Part shown: one piece after another, positions 19,440 through 27,795 of the stretch | Numbering within the stretch: the first letter of the stretch is position 1 | Layout: each line of letters begins with the position of its first letter | From: Fodinibacter sp963800505 | GTDB lineage: Bacteria > Actinomycetota > Actinomycetes > Actinomycetales > Dermatophilaceae | Length of the DNA: 64,000 bases | NCBI GenBank assembly: GCA_963800505.1 | Contig: CAWDBL010000008.1 | Coordinates: 221,155 to 285,154 of the forward strand | Direction of reading: 5' to 3' | Made by a program: the position numbers and the translations under genes | Notes under the pieces: model-generated | Databases searched by the model: none | The model's input: only the letters and a program-made list of their open reading frames with translations | What the model was told of the DNA's origin: nothing

Positions 19440-20128
19440 GACGAGGGCCTCTCGGTGGTCGGTGCAGGGATGAACGTGGTGCAGACGTGGTCGCCGTGGG
19501 CCAGGGTGGCCAGGCGCTGGACGTGGACGCCGAGCAGGCGCGAGAACGCCTCGGTCTCGGCCTCGCAGAACTGGGGGAACTCGGCGGCGACGTGCTGCAC
19601 GGGGCAGTGCCCCTGGCAGAGCTGGATGCCGGTGAGCGGCCCGGTGCCCGCGGTGCCGACCGGGCGGGCGGATGCCGCGTAGCCGTCGGCGTTGAGGGCA
19701 TCGACGAGGGCGCCGGCCCGGGCGGCGGGGTCGTCGCCGGCGGCGTCGATGCGGTCGGAGTAGCGCCGCTCGAGCGAGGCGACCCGGTGCTCGGCGAACT
19801 GGTGCACGGCGTCGGCGCCGACGGTGTCGCTCAGGAAGCGCAGGGCCTCGCCGGCGAGGTGGTCGTAGTCGCTGACCAGGGCGCGGTGGCCGCGGTCGGT
19901 GAGCACCCACGACTTGGCCGGGCGGCCGCGCCGGCGCGGGCCGGTGGCCTCGCGGGACTCGACCAGCCCCTCGGCGTGCAGCGCGTCGACCTGGCGGCGC
20001 ACCGCGGTCTCGGTGAGGCCCAGCCGGTCGACGAGGGTGGTGATGCTGACCGGCCCCTCCTGGCTCACGACGCGCAGCACCCGGTCGCGCGTGCGCGACT
20101 CCAGGACCTTCACATCGGTATTAACCAC
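19436..20128 (-). CDS. sufR: Transcriptional repressor of the suf operon, SufR-like
   Basis: The product has 230 residues. The N-terminal winged helix-turn-helix (residues about 8-75: VLRVVSQEGPVSITTLVDRLGLTETAVRRQVDAL, with a basic wing RRRGRPAKSW) is of the DeoR/ArsR-like type seen in SufR. The C-terminal half has the Fe-S ligand cysteines CQGHCPV and further FCEAE and HVCTTF. By analogy it binds a cluster and represses sufR-sufBDCSUT when Fe-S status is adequate. The GTG start lies 6 nt after a -10 box, so the mRNA is probably leaderless. It is the first gene of the operon. Confidence 0.92.
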
Positions 20129-20134
20129 ACACCC

Positions 20135-20164
20135 ATGTTAGGTAATTGCCACGACCCTGTCCAA
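20135..20164 (-). promoter_or_regulatory. Promoter of the suf operon (leaderless)
   Basis: On the minus strand TTGGAC (20159-20164) and TAACAT (20135-20140) are spaced by 18 nt, and the sufR GTG at 20128 begins 6 nt after the -10 box. The 47-nt space to pssA also contains TTAGG/CCTAA half-sites on either side of the promoter and an ACACCC/GGGTGT pair. These are plausible parts of a SufR operator, though no perfect palindrome was found. Confidence 0.65.
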
Positions 20165-20175
20165 GGAAGGGTGTC

Positions 20176-21180
20176 CTAAGTCTCGACGCGGGGCTCGACG
20201 CCCCCCTCGACGGGGCCGCCGCGGGCGTCGTCAGCCACGTGGTCGACGTCCACGACGTCCGCCTCGTGCGCGTCGTCCTCGTCCTCCTCGTCGTCGTCGA
20301 GCGGGAGGAAGACCGACGGCATCCGGCGCCGTGGTGGTGCGACCGAGTCAGGCCCCAGCCACCGCTCGCGCAGCGGCGCGGTGAGCACGCCGAGCGGGGC
20401 GGTGAGCACGTAGCCGTAGGCGACGACGAGGAGGGTGAGCCCCGGCGAGAGCGCCAGACCGACGACGATGGCGAGCACGACGGCGGCGGTGGTGAGGCGG
20501 GCGTTGCGGTTGCGGGGTGACAGCAGGGCGCGGAACGAGCGGAACCGCACGGTCATCACCATGAGCAGGGCCGGCACGACGCTGACCATCAGCGGGAACC
20601 AGGCCTGCCACGGGCCGGTGCCCGGGCCGAAGTGCGGCGAGTCGAGCGCCAGGATGGTCGCCATGACCACGGCGGCTGCACCGGGCGAGGGCAGCCCGAC
20701 GAAGTAGCGCTTGTCGGCCAGCGGGTCGATGGTGACGTTGAACCGGGCCAGCCGGAACGCCGCGCAGGCCAGCCAGAAGAACGCCGCGAGCCAGGAGAGG
20801 ATCGGCCACTCGTCGAGCGCCCAGGTGTGCACCAGGATCGCCGGGGCCAGCCCGAACGAGATCAGGTCGGCGAGCGAGTCGAGCTGCAGGCCGAACGGCG
20901 AGGTGGCCCCGATCAGCCGGGCCACGAAGCCGTCGGCGATGTCGAGCACGATCGACACGGCGATGAGCGCGGCGGCCAGGGTGAAGTGACCGTCGAAGGC
21001 GAGCATCACCGACGACAGGCCGCTGATCATGTTCAGGGTCGTGAAGGCGCTCGGAGCCAGCAGCCGGGCGCGCTCGCGCTTGGGCAGCTGGCGCAGCGAG
21101 ACGACCCGTGCCCCGGTGGGCGACACCAGCCGCCAGCGGTCGAGGATGCGGCGACGCCCCGGCGCGTCCTGGCCGGTCAC
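20176..21180 (-). CDS. pssA: CDP-diacylglycerol--serine O-phosphatidyltransferase
   Basis: PssA makes phosphatidylserine from CDP-diacylglycerol and serine at the membrane. The 334-residue protein has the CDP-alcohol phosphotransferase signature: DIADGFVARLIG, then FGLQLDSLAD. About eight membrane segments follow, and then an acidic cytoplasmic tail of about 45 residues (LDDDEEDEDDAHEADVVD) that is not part of the catalytic family. The GTG start at 21180 overlaps the psd stop (GTGA), so psd and pssA form a coupled phosphatidylethanolamine-synthesis pair. The gene ends 47 nt before sufR begins, on the same strand. Confidence 0.92.
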   Translation of the reverse strand: MTGQDAPGRRRILDRWRLVSPTGARVVSLRQLPKRERARLLAPSAFTTLNMISGLSSVMLAFDGHFTLAAALIAVSIVLDIADGFVARLIGATSPFGLQLDSLADLISFGLAPAILVHTWALDEWPILSWLAAFFWLACAAFRLARFNVTIDPLADKRYFVGLPSPGAAAVVMATILALDSPHFGPGTGPWQAWFPLMVSVVPALLMVMTVRFRSFRALLSPRNRNARLTTAAVVLAIVVGLALSPGLTLLVVAYGYVLTAPLGVLTAPLRERWLGPDSVAPPRRRMPSVFLPLDDDEEDEDDAHEADVVDVDHVADDARGGPVEGGVEPRVET

Positions 21181-21848
21181 CCGGTCACCCGGACCGGGCG
21201 CGCCCACCGGGCGATCACGGTCTCGCCGGCCACGACCCGGTCCCCGGTGGAGACGAGCAGGTCGCACTCCGGTGGCACGAACACGTCCATCCGCGAGCCG
21301 AACTTCATCAGCCCCACCCGCTGACCGGTGGTGAGCTCGTCGGCCTCGGACACCCGGGTGACCACCCGGCGGGCCATCAGGCCGACGATCTGCCGGAAGT
21401 GCACGCGGCGCAGCTCGTCGCCGACCTGCCGCTCGACCGTGATGTCGCTGCGCTCGTTGAGGTGGGCGCTCTCGTGCTTGTACGCGGCCAGCCACTTGCC
21501 GGGCCGCTGGACGACCTCGACGACCCGGCCGCCGTAGGGGGCCCGGTTGATGTGCACGTCGAACGCCGACAGGAAGATGCTCACCTGCTGCCACTCCCCC
21601 TCGGGGGCGAGCCCGTCGACGGCGGCGCCGGCGTGCATCACCTTGCCGTCGGCGGGTGAGAGCACGTCGTCGACCGGCACGGTGGCGGAGTCGGGGGTGC
21701 GCTCGGGGTCGCGGAAGAAGGCGGCCACGGCGACGGGGAGGAGGCCCAGCACGGCTGCCGTCCGTGGTCGGCCGAGCAGGAGGGCGAGGGCGGCGGGCGC
21801 GGCGGCCACCATGGTGGCGGGCGCAGCCTCCCTGTCGATGCGGGGCAT
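21177..21848 (-). CDS. psd: Phosphatidylserine decarboxylase, short (PSD-A) type
   Basis: Psd converts phosphatidylserine to phosphatidylethanolamine. The 223-residue proenzyme has two N-terminal membrane segments, FFRDPERTP, VLSPADGKVM, FLSAFDVHINRAP and the autocleavage site in MKFGSRMDVFVP. The Gly-Ser bond there is split to give the pyruvoyl prosthetic group on the small subunit. The ATG at 21848 is chosen because upstream in-frame codons run into the divergent exporter gene only 25 nt away. Confidence 0.94.
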   Translation of the reverse strand: MPRIDREAAPATMVAAAPAALALLLGRPRTAAVLGLLPVAVAAFFRDPERTPDSATVPVDDVLSPADGKVMHAGAAVDGLAPEGEWQQVSIFLSAFDVHINRAPYGGRVVEVVQRPGKWLAAYKHESAHLNERSDITVERQVGDELRRVHFRQIVGLMARRVVTRVSEADELTTGQRVGLMKFGSRMDVFVPPECDLLVSTGDRVVAGETVIARWARPVRVTG

Positions 21849-21859
21849 GGGCGCCAGCC

Positions 21860-21865
21860 TAGGAT
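21860..21865 (+). promoter_or_regulatory. -10 box of the ABC exporter operon
   Basis: TAGGAT ends 8 nt before the GTG at 21874, the geometry of a leaderless transcript. The whole divergent interval between psd and the exporter is 25 nt, so the -35 region of this promoter must lie inside the psd coding sequence. Confidence 0.45.
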
Positions 21866-21873
21866 GTCGAGCC

Positions 21874-22584
21874 GTGACCGGAGCAGTGGTGGTGCGCGCG
21901 CTGCACAGGACGTTCGCGACGACCACCGCGGTCGACGGCGCGTCCTGGTCGGCCGCGGCCGGCACGGTGACCGCGCTGCTCGGCCCCAACGGCGCCGGGA
22001 AGACCACCACGATCGAGTGCCTCGAGGGCCTGCAACGCCCGGATGCCGGGTCGGTGCAGGTGCTCGGCCGCGACCCGTGGCGCGCCGGGCCCGACCACCG
22101 TGCCCGGGTCGGGGTGATGCTGCAGGAGGGTGGGCTGCCGACGACCAGCCGGCCGCTGCCGTTGCTGCGGCACCTCGCCGCGCTGTACGCCGCACCGGCG
22201 CCGCTCGAGGAGCTGGTCGACCGGCTCGGGATCGCAGCCTTCGCCGGCACCACGGTGCGCCGGATGTCGGGTGGCCAGCGCCAGCGGGTGGCGCTCGCGG
22301 CTGCGCTGCTCCCCCACCCGGACGCGCTCTTCCTCGACGAGCCCACTGCCGGGCTCGACCCGCACGCCCGGCTCGAGGTCTGGGGCCTGGTGCGGGCCGA
22401 GGCGGCCCGCGGCGCCTGCGTCGTGGTGACCACGCACTCGTTCGAGGAGGCCGAGCGGCTGGCCGACCGGGTCGTCATCATGGCGGCCGGGCGGGTCGTT
22501 GCCGACGGCACCCTCGACGAGGTGCGCGGCGGGAGCTCGCTCGAGGACGTCTACTTCACCCTGACGACCGGGGCGGCGCGATGA
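21874..22584 (+). CDS. ABC transporter ATP-binding protein (exporter type)
   Basis: This 236-residue ATPase has Walker A GPNGAGKTT (around 40), Q-loop VMLQEGGLP, signature MSGGQRQRVALAA, Walker B LFLDEPTAGLD and H-loop TTHSFEEAERL. The CcmA/DrrA-like shape and the single linked permease gene mark it as an ABC-2 type exporter. The stop overlaps the permease start by 4 nt (ATGA). The next genes downstream are ctaA and, in reverse, a LuxR regulator. In many actinomycetes an ABC-2 exporter precedes the ctaA region, so a link to heme or cytochrome assembly is possible but not shown. Confidence 0.92.
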   Translation: MTGAVVVRALHRTFATTTAVDGASWSAAAGTVTALLGPNGAGKTTTIECLEGLQRPDAGSVQVLGRDPWRAGPDHRARVGVMLQEGGLPTTSRPLPLLRHLAALYAAPAPLEELVDRLGIAAFAGTTVRRMSGGQRQRVALAAALLPHPDALFLDEPTAGLDPHARLEVWGLVRAEAARGACVVVTTHSFEEAERLADRVVIMAAGRVVADGTLDEVRGGSSLEDVYFTLTTGAAR

Positions 22585-23351
22585 GCGCGGTGGCTCCGGA
22601 CCGACCCTCGGCCGCGGCAGCGCCCGCCCGGCAGCGGGTGCTCTCGCGAGCGTCCTTCGAGACGCGGTCGCTCCTCGCCAACGGCGAGCAGCTGCTCGTC
22701 TCGGTGGTGCTGCCCGCGCTGGCCCTGGTCGGGTTGGCCCTCGCCTCGGTGCCCGACCTCGGACCCGACCCCCGCGCCGACGTCGCCCTCGCCGGGGCGC
22801 TGGCGCTGGCCGTCGTCTCCACCGCCTTCACCGGACAGGCCATCTCCACCGGGTTCGACCGGCGGGCCGGGGTGCTGCGGCTGCTCGGCACCAGCCCGCT
22901 GGGGCGCGGTGGGCTGCTCGCCGCGAAGTGCCTCGCCGTGCTCTCGGTGCTCGCCGTGCAGGTCGTCGTGCTGGGCGCGCTGGGGGTGGCGCTGGGGGCG
23001 CGGCCGGCGTTTGGCGGCATCCTGCCGATGCTCGTCACCCTGCTGCTGGGCAGTGCGGCGTTCGTGGCCCTGGCGCTGCTGCTCGCCGGCACGGTGCGGG
23101 CCGAGGCCGTGCTCGCGATCGCGAACCTGGTCTGGGTGCTGCTGCTCGGGCTCGGGGTGCTGTTCCCCACCGACCTGCTGCCGGGGGCGCTGGGCACCGT
23201 GGCCGCGCTGCTGCCGTCCGGAGCGCTCGGCGACGCCATGCGCACTGCCGTCGTCGCCGGCGGCTGGCCCTGGGCGCAGTGGGCGGTGCTTGTGGTGTGG
23301 GGCCTGGTCGGTGGGCTGCTGGCGCGGCGCTACTTCCGCTGGGGCGACTGA
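22581..23351 (+). CDS. ABC-2 type transporter permease
   Basis: The 256-residue membrane protein has six hydrophobic segments. They include SVVLPALALVGLALASV, GALALAVVSTAFTGQAIST, KCLAVLSVLAVQVVVLGALGV, a central MLVTLLLGSAAFVALALLLAG and a C-terminal WAVLVVWGLVGGLLA. FDRRAGVLRLLGTSPLGR in a cytoplasmic loop resembles the coupling region of ABC-2 permeases. It pairs with the ATPase gene with which it overlaps. Substrate unknown. It ends 61 nt before ctaA. Confidence 0.88.
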   Translation: MSAVAPDRPSAAAAPARQRVLSRASFETRSLLANGEQLLVSVVLPALALVGLALASVPDLGPDPRADVALAGALALAVVSTAFTGQAISTGFDRRAGVLRLLGTSPLGRGGLLAAKCLAVLSVLAVQVVVLGALGVALGARPAFGGILPMLVTLLLGSAAFVALALLLAGTVRAEAVLAIANLVWVLLLGLGVLFPTDLLPGALGTVAALLPSGALGDAMRTAVVAGGWPWAQWAVLVVWGLVGGLLARRYFRWGD

Positions 23352-23400
23352 CCGACCCGGCGACCGGCCAACCCTGCACAAGGCACCTCGAGGGCCGCCG

Positions 23401-23406
23401 TAACCT
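23401..23406 (+). promoter_or_regulatory. -10 box of ctaA
   Basis: TAACCT lies 6 nt before the GTG at 23413, again a leaderless arrangement. No convincing -35 hexamer stands at 16-19 nt upstream. Confidence 0.45.
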
Positions 23407-23412
23407 TGTGTC

Positions 23413-24354
23413 GTGACCAGCACGAGCACCACCACTCCGCCCGCTCCGGCGGCACCACGACCCGGCCCCTTCTGGCTCTCCGCGATCCTGCTGGCCAACC
23501 TGGTGGCCGAGGTCGGCATCGTCGTGACCGGCGGCCTGGTGCGCGTCACGGGCAGTGGCCTCGGGTGCCCGACCTGGCCCGAGTGCACCGACGGCTCGAT
23601 CACCCCCACCGTCGAGCAGGCCGAGGGCTTCCACAAGTACATCGAGTTCGGCAACCGCACCCTCACCGGCGTGCTGCTCGTCCTGGCCCTCGCCACCGTG
23701 ATCGGCGTCGTCATCGGTGCGCGGCGTCGGGCCATGGTGGTCGCCTCAGCCGTGGTCCTCGGCGGCGTGATCGCGCAGGCGGTGCTCGGCGGCATCACCG
23801 TGCTGCTGGGGCTCAACCCCGCCATCGTGGCCGCGCACTTCCTGGTGTCGATGGGCCTCGTGGCCGTGTCGTCCTACCTGTGGTTCGCCCGCCACGAGGG
23901 AGCCGGGGCGCCCCGGGCACTCGTCGCGCCGCTGGTGACCCGGCTCGCGTGGGTCACCGTCGTGGTCGGCAGCGCCGTGCTCTTGCTCGGGACGGTGGTG
24001 ACGGGCTCCGGGCCGCACTCCGGCGATGCCCTGAAGCCGAACCGCTTCGGCTTCGACCCGCGCACCGTGTCGTGGCTGCACGCCGACCTGGTGATGGTCT
24101 TCATCGGGCTGGTCGTCGCCACCTGGCTCGCCGCCCGGCTGACCGCCGTCGACGACGAGCGCGGGCCGGCGCGGGCCTGGCTGGTGGTGCTGGGCGTGGC
24201 GCTGGCGCAGGGGCTGATCGGCTACGTGCAGTACTTCACGGGCCTGCCCGAGGCGCTGGTCATCGCGCACATGCTCGGGGCCAGCCTGCTGGTGGTGGCG
24301 CTGACGCACGGCATCCTCGCCCTGCGCCGCCGCGCCTCATCCCCGACTCCGTAG
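23413..24354 (+). CDS. ctaA: Heme A synthase (COX15/CtaA family)
   Basis: CtaA oxidises the heme O methyl group to make heme A for the aa3 cytochrome oxidase. The 313-residue protein has eight membrane segments. The first external loop has GGLVRVTGSGLGCPTWPEC, with the conserved Cys pair and the glutamate of EFGNRTLTG. Heme-ligand histidines appear in AAHFLVSMG, WLHADLV and IAHMLGASL. CtaB, the preceding enzyme of the pathway, is encoded 6 kb downstream. A 60-nt gap containing a long-looped inverted repeat (GGAAGC/GCTTCC) separates it from the convergent LuxR gene. Confidence 0.95.
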   Translation: MTSTSTTTPPAPAAPRPGPFWLSAILLANLVAEVGIVVTGGLVRVTGSGLGCPTWPECTDGSITPTVEQAEGFHKYIEFGNRTLTGVLLVLALATVIGVVIGARRRAMVVASAVVLGGVIAQAVLGGITVLLGLNPAIVAAHFLVSMGLVAVSSYLWFARHEGAGAPRALVAPLVTRLAWVTVVVGSAVLLLGTVVTGSGPHSGDALKPNRFGFDPRTVSWLHADLVMVFIGLVVATWLAARLTAVDDERGPARAWLVVLGVALAQGLIGYVQYFTGLPEALVIAHMLGASLLVVALTHGILALRRRASSPTP

Positions 24355-24414
24355 GGAAGCGGCCGCGCAACACGCGGCGAACGGGCCGGGTCGGGCGGCT
24401 TCCGACCTACACAG

Positions 24415-27342
24415 TCAGGGAGCTCCGTCGTCGGCGAGCAGCCCTGCGGACCTCGCCAGCGCCACTGCCTCCCCGCGGGACGACGCCCCGAGCTTGGCCA
24501 GGATGTTGGACACGTGCACGCTCGCGGTCTTGGTGCTGATGAACAGGGCCCGCCCGATCTCGCCGTTGGACCGGCCCTGTGCGACCAGCCCGAGCACCTC
24601 GGCCTCGCGGGCGGTGAGCACCTCGTTCATGCGGGAGTGCCGCGGGCCGAGCCGGTCGAGCGCCTCGCGCAGCGGCACCGCACCGAGCGCACGAGCCGTC
24701 GCCCGGGCGGCGCCGAGCACCTCGGTGGCGGCGGGGTCGCCGGCGGCGAGCAGCACCTCCGCGAGCCGCCACTGCGTGCGCGCCACCTCGTAGGGCTCGC
24801 CGCGCTGCTCGAACATCGCGACCACCTCGCGCCAGCGGGCGACCAGGTCGGCGAGCGACACGCGGTCCCCTGCGGCCCACCGGGCCCGCTCCAGCTCGGC
24901 GCCGACCCGGGCCAGCCAGGCGCGGCCCTCGAGGGTCGGCGCATGGAGCCGCGAGCCCGGGCCGAACACGGCATCCGCCTCGGTGCCGAGCCGCTCGGCG
25001 TGCGCGAGCAGCTCGGTGCGGCGCACCCCGGTGCCGGAGCGGAGGGCGGTGGCCAGGTGGCCCACGACGAGGGCGGCGAAGCGCACCTCGGCCGCGACGT
25101 GGCCGTACCCCCAGAGGTCGCGCAGGAAGCCGACGACCTCGGCGTGCAGGGCGAGCATCGCGTCGACGTCACCGTCGCGTCCGACGACGTCGAGCGCCGC
25201 CGCCCCGCCCTGCACGGCGATCCGGCCGTCCTCGGTCCACCACGGTCGCGTGGCGTCGACCAGCTCGGCGACCCCCAGCACGCCACGGGCGGCGAGCACC
25301 TGGCCGGCGGCGGCGTCGATGTTGGCCGCCGCCCCTGACGGCATCGCCACGTCGGCGGTGTGGTCGGCGAGGCGCAGGGCGGTGTCCCAGTCGCCCATCT
25401 CGTAGGCGGTCGTGACGGCCATCGCGCGGGCGTCGACGCCGTAGACCGACCACGCCAGGCGCGCCCGGCGGGACTCGGCGATGGTGCGCTCGAACGCCGC
25501 GAGGGCCGCAGCGTGGTTGCCCTGGCGGTAGTGCACGGAGGCGAGGATGTGCATCACGCGGAGCAGGGCGAGGTCGGGCTCGCGGGTCCACGCGGCGACG
25601 GCGCCCTCGAGGCGGCGGATCGACTCATCGGGGTCGCCGGCCGCCTCGCTCAGCCGCGCGAGGATGCTTGTCAGGTCGGTGCGGTCGACGGTGAGGTCGT
25701 GCTCGACGGCCAGCTCCATCGCGTCGTCGGCGACGGCGAGCGCCTGTGCGGACTTCCCGCTGTCCATGAGTGCCTCCGCGCGGCGGGCCAGCAGGCCCAC
25801 CCGCAGGCTGACGGGCGCGTCGTCGGCCAGCAGCCCCAGGGCCTGCTCGGCGAGGTCGAGGCGGTCGACGCGTTCCTCGGTCATCCGCGCGGCGAATGCC
25901 AGGGCTCCGAGCAGCTCGGCGCGCTCGTGCGGGGTGGGCAGCTCGGTGTCGAGCCGCGCCCGCAGCAGCGCCATCGCGCGCAGCGGGCGGCCGCTGCCGT
26001 TCGCCGCCGCGGCCGCCCGCAGGGTGAGCAGGTGGGCGGACGCGGGGTCTCCGGCAGCGTCGGCCAGGGCCAGGGCCATCTCGTAGTGCGCCAGGGCCTC
26101 GGCGGGGCCGCCCATCCGCTGGGCCGCGTCACCGGCGAGCACCGACGCCTCGAGCGCGACAGCCCGGTCTCCCGCTGCGAGCGCGTGCCGGGCCAGGTCG
26201 GCGGAGCTGCCCAGGGCGGGGTCGGCGCGCAGCGCCTCGACGCAGGCCCGGTGCAGCTGGAGCCGCTCGGACGGGAGCAGGTCGTCGGTGACCGCCTCGG
26301 CGAGCAGGGCGTGCCGGAACTCGTAGCCCCGATCGCCCCACGGCTCGAGCACGTGGTGCTCGACGGCGGCGCGCAGGGCGCCCCCCAGCGTGCGTGCGTC
26401 GACACCGGCGACCCGCTCGAGCAGGGTGTGCGGCACGCGCCGGCCGATGACGGCCGCGACCCGCACCACGGACTGCGCGTCGTCGTCGAGCCGGTCGACG
26501 CGGGCCAGGAGCAGTCGGGCGAGGTCGGCGGGGTCGGACCCGCCACGGTCGTCGGCCGCGACCGCGAGCTCCTCGGCGAAGAACGCATTGCCCTCGGCAC
26601 GCTGGGCCACCCGCTCGACGAGGTCGTCGGTGAGGTGCGCCCCGGCCCGGCGGACGATGCGGCGCAGGTCGGGCTCCGGCAGCGGCCCGAGCTCGATGCG
26701 CGTGAGGCCGGGCAGGCGCGACCAGACGGCCAGCGCCCCGGAGAGCGGGTGGCGGCGGTGCACGTCGTCGCTGCGGTAGGTGGCGAGCAGGCCCACGCCG
26801 GCGGGCAGGTCACGGGTGAAGAGCAGGGTCAGCAGGTCGCGGGTGGACTGGTCGGCCCAGTGCACGTCCTCGACGACGACGAGGAGCGGGCCACGGCGTC
26901 CGAGGTCCGCGAGGGCGCCGTGCACGGCCTCGACGAGGTCGGCGCGCACGGCGTCCCCGCGGGCCCCGGACGCCACCCGTGGCACGAGCGGCACCAGCCC
27001 GGGGTGGGTGGCGACCAGCTCGTCGACGAGCTCGCGCTCTCGGGAGTCGAGGGCCGCGAACATCTCGACGAAGGGCAGGTACGGCAGGCTGGTGCCGCCC
27101 TCGCCGACGCAGTGCCCCACGAGGATGCGCCGGTCGGCGGCGAGCCGCACGACGTGGCCCACCACCGCGGTCTTGCCGATGCCGGCGTCGCCGCCGAGCA
27201 GCACGCCACCGGCTCCGTCGCCGCCCCCGTCGAGGGCGTCGAGGAGCCGGTGGACCTCGTCCTGGCGACCGACCAGCTCGGTCGTGGTTCTCGGCGGCAC
27301 GGGCCTGATCATGGCACCCGTGGGCGACACGAGGGTGCTCAC
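24415..27342 (-). CDS. Large ATP-binding transcriptional regulator, LuxR family (LAL/MalT-like)
   Basis: The protein has 975 residues. The N-terminal AAA/STAND ATPase has Walker A GGDAGIGKT (50-58) and Walker B LVVVEDVHWAD (around 155). A long middle region (about 330-880) is helical and rich in Ala and Leu, like the TPR-type sensor of LAL regulators. The C-terminus is a LuxR helix-turn-helix (LTAREAEVLGLVAQGRSNGEI, then TASVHVSNILAKLG, about 905-965). It probably activates target genes when ligand and ATP are bound; neither ligand nor targets can be told. The GTG at 27342 overlaps the stop of the small gene before it; an in-frame ATG lies 30 nt further in. Confidence 0.9.
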   Translation of the reverse strand: MSTLVSPTGAMIRPVPPRTTTELVGRQDEVHRLLDALDGGGDGAGGVLLGGDAGIGKTAVVGHVVRLAADRRILVGHCVGEGGTSLPYLPFVEMFAALDSRERELVDELVATHPGLVPLVPRVASGARGDAVRADLVEAVHGALADLGRRGPLLVVVEDVHWADQSTRDLLTLLFTRDLPAGVGLLATYRSDDVHRRHPLSGALAVWSRLPGLTRIELGPLPEPDLRRIVRRAGAHLTDDLVERVAQRAEGNAFFAEELAVAADDRGGSDPADLARLLLARVDRLDDDAQSVVRVAAVIGRRVPHTLLERVAGVDARTLGGALRAAVEHHVLEPWGDRGYEFRHALLAEAVTDDLLPSERLQLHRACVEALRADPALGSSADLARHALAAGDRAVALEASVLAGDAAQRMGGPAEALAHYEMALALADAAGDPASAHLLTLRAAAAANGSGRPLRAMALLRARLDTELPTPHERAELLGALAFAARMTEERVDRLDLAEQALGLLADDAPVSLRVGLLARRAEALMDSGKSAQALAVADDAMELAVEHDLTVDRTDLTSILARLSEAAGDPDESIRRLEGAVAAWTREPDLALLRVMHILASVHYRQGNHAAALAAFERTIAESRRARLAWSVYGVDARAMAVTTAYEMGDWDTALRLADHTADVAMPSGAAANIDAAAGQVLAARGVLGVAELVDATRPWWTEDGRIAVQGGAAALDVVGRDGDVDAMLALHAEVVGFLRDLWGYGHVAAEVRFAALVVGHLATALRSGTGVRRTELLAHAERLGTEADAVFGPGSRLHAPTLEGRAWLARVGAELERARWAAGDRVSLADLVARWREVVAMFEQRGEPYEVARTQWRLAEVLLAAGDPAATEVLGAARATARALGAVPLREALDRLGPRHSRMNEVLTAREAEVLGLVAQGRSNGEIGRALFISTKTASVHVSNILAKLGASSRGEAVALARSAGLLADDGAP

Positions 27343-27572
27343 GGGTGGCGCGGGCGGCCGGCCGCCACGGTGCTCCCGCTGCTGGTCCGGGTCGAGCTGG
27401 CGGCTGACCCGCCCACGAGGCGCGTGAAGAACGCCGCGAGGGGGTGGATGGCCAGGGTGCGCCCCGAGACCTCGAAGCGGTGGTAGGCGTGCCGGTCGCT
27501 CGGGTCGAACCCGGCGAGCTCGTAGCGACGGTCGATCTCGGTGCGGACGGTGGAGTCGATGTAGGTGTTCAC
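27339..27572 (-). CDS. Small hypothetical protein coupled to the LuxR regulator
   Basis: This 77-residue product is not recognised. Residues 1-55 look folded: MNTYIDSTVRTEIDRRYELAGF, then HAYHRFEVSGRTLAIHPLAAFF. The tail is Ser/Thr/Arg-rich. AGGAG stands 6 nt before the GTG start, a good ribosome binding site. The stop overlaps the regulator start (GTGA), so the two proteins should be made together. It might modulate the regulator or be a translational lead-in. Confidence 0.55.
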   Translation of the reverse strand: MNTYIDSTVRTEIDRRYELAGFDPSDRHAYHRFEVSGRTLAIHPLAAFFTRLVGGSAASSTRTSSGSTVAAGRPRHP

Positions 27573-27748
27573 GATGCGCTCCTGGGGAGTTCGGTGCCCG
27601 GATCGGCTGATCCCGACGCCCTCAACACTCGTCGGCTGAGGTGGGGCCCCACATCGGGCGCAGTGCGTATCTCTCCCGGCATCCGCGGCGTCTGAGGTAC
27701 CTCATTCCCGGCCACCACCTCAGTTCTCCCGCACCGGGTGAACATATC

Positions 27749-27788
27749 CACAAGTACGCTTGTGCAATAGGTCTTGTGGGGTTAGCGT
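27749..27788 (+). promoter_or_regulatory. Promoter and palindromic operator of the ArsR-MFS pair
   Basis: CACAAG-tacg-CTTGTG (27749-27764) is a perfect 6-bp inverted repeat that covers the -35 element TTGTGC (27760-27765). TAGCGT (27783-27788) follows at 17 nt, and the ATG at 27796 comes 7 nt after it, so the transcript is probably leaderless. A further CTTGTG half-site lies at 27773-27778. The layout fits autorepression by the ArsR protein. The 176 nt between the small gene at 27572 and this site hold nothing else recognisable. Confidence 0.65.
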
Positions 27789-27795
27789 GGCTGGT

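Noticed and set aside
24355..24414. Terminator between ctaA and the LuxR gene
   Set aside because: GGAAGC/GCTTCC can pair but with a loop of more than 30 nt and no T-run, so it is only mentioned under ctaA.
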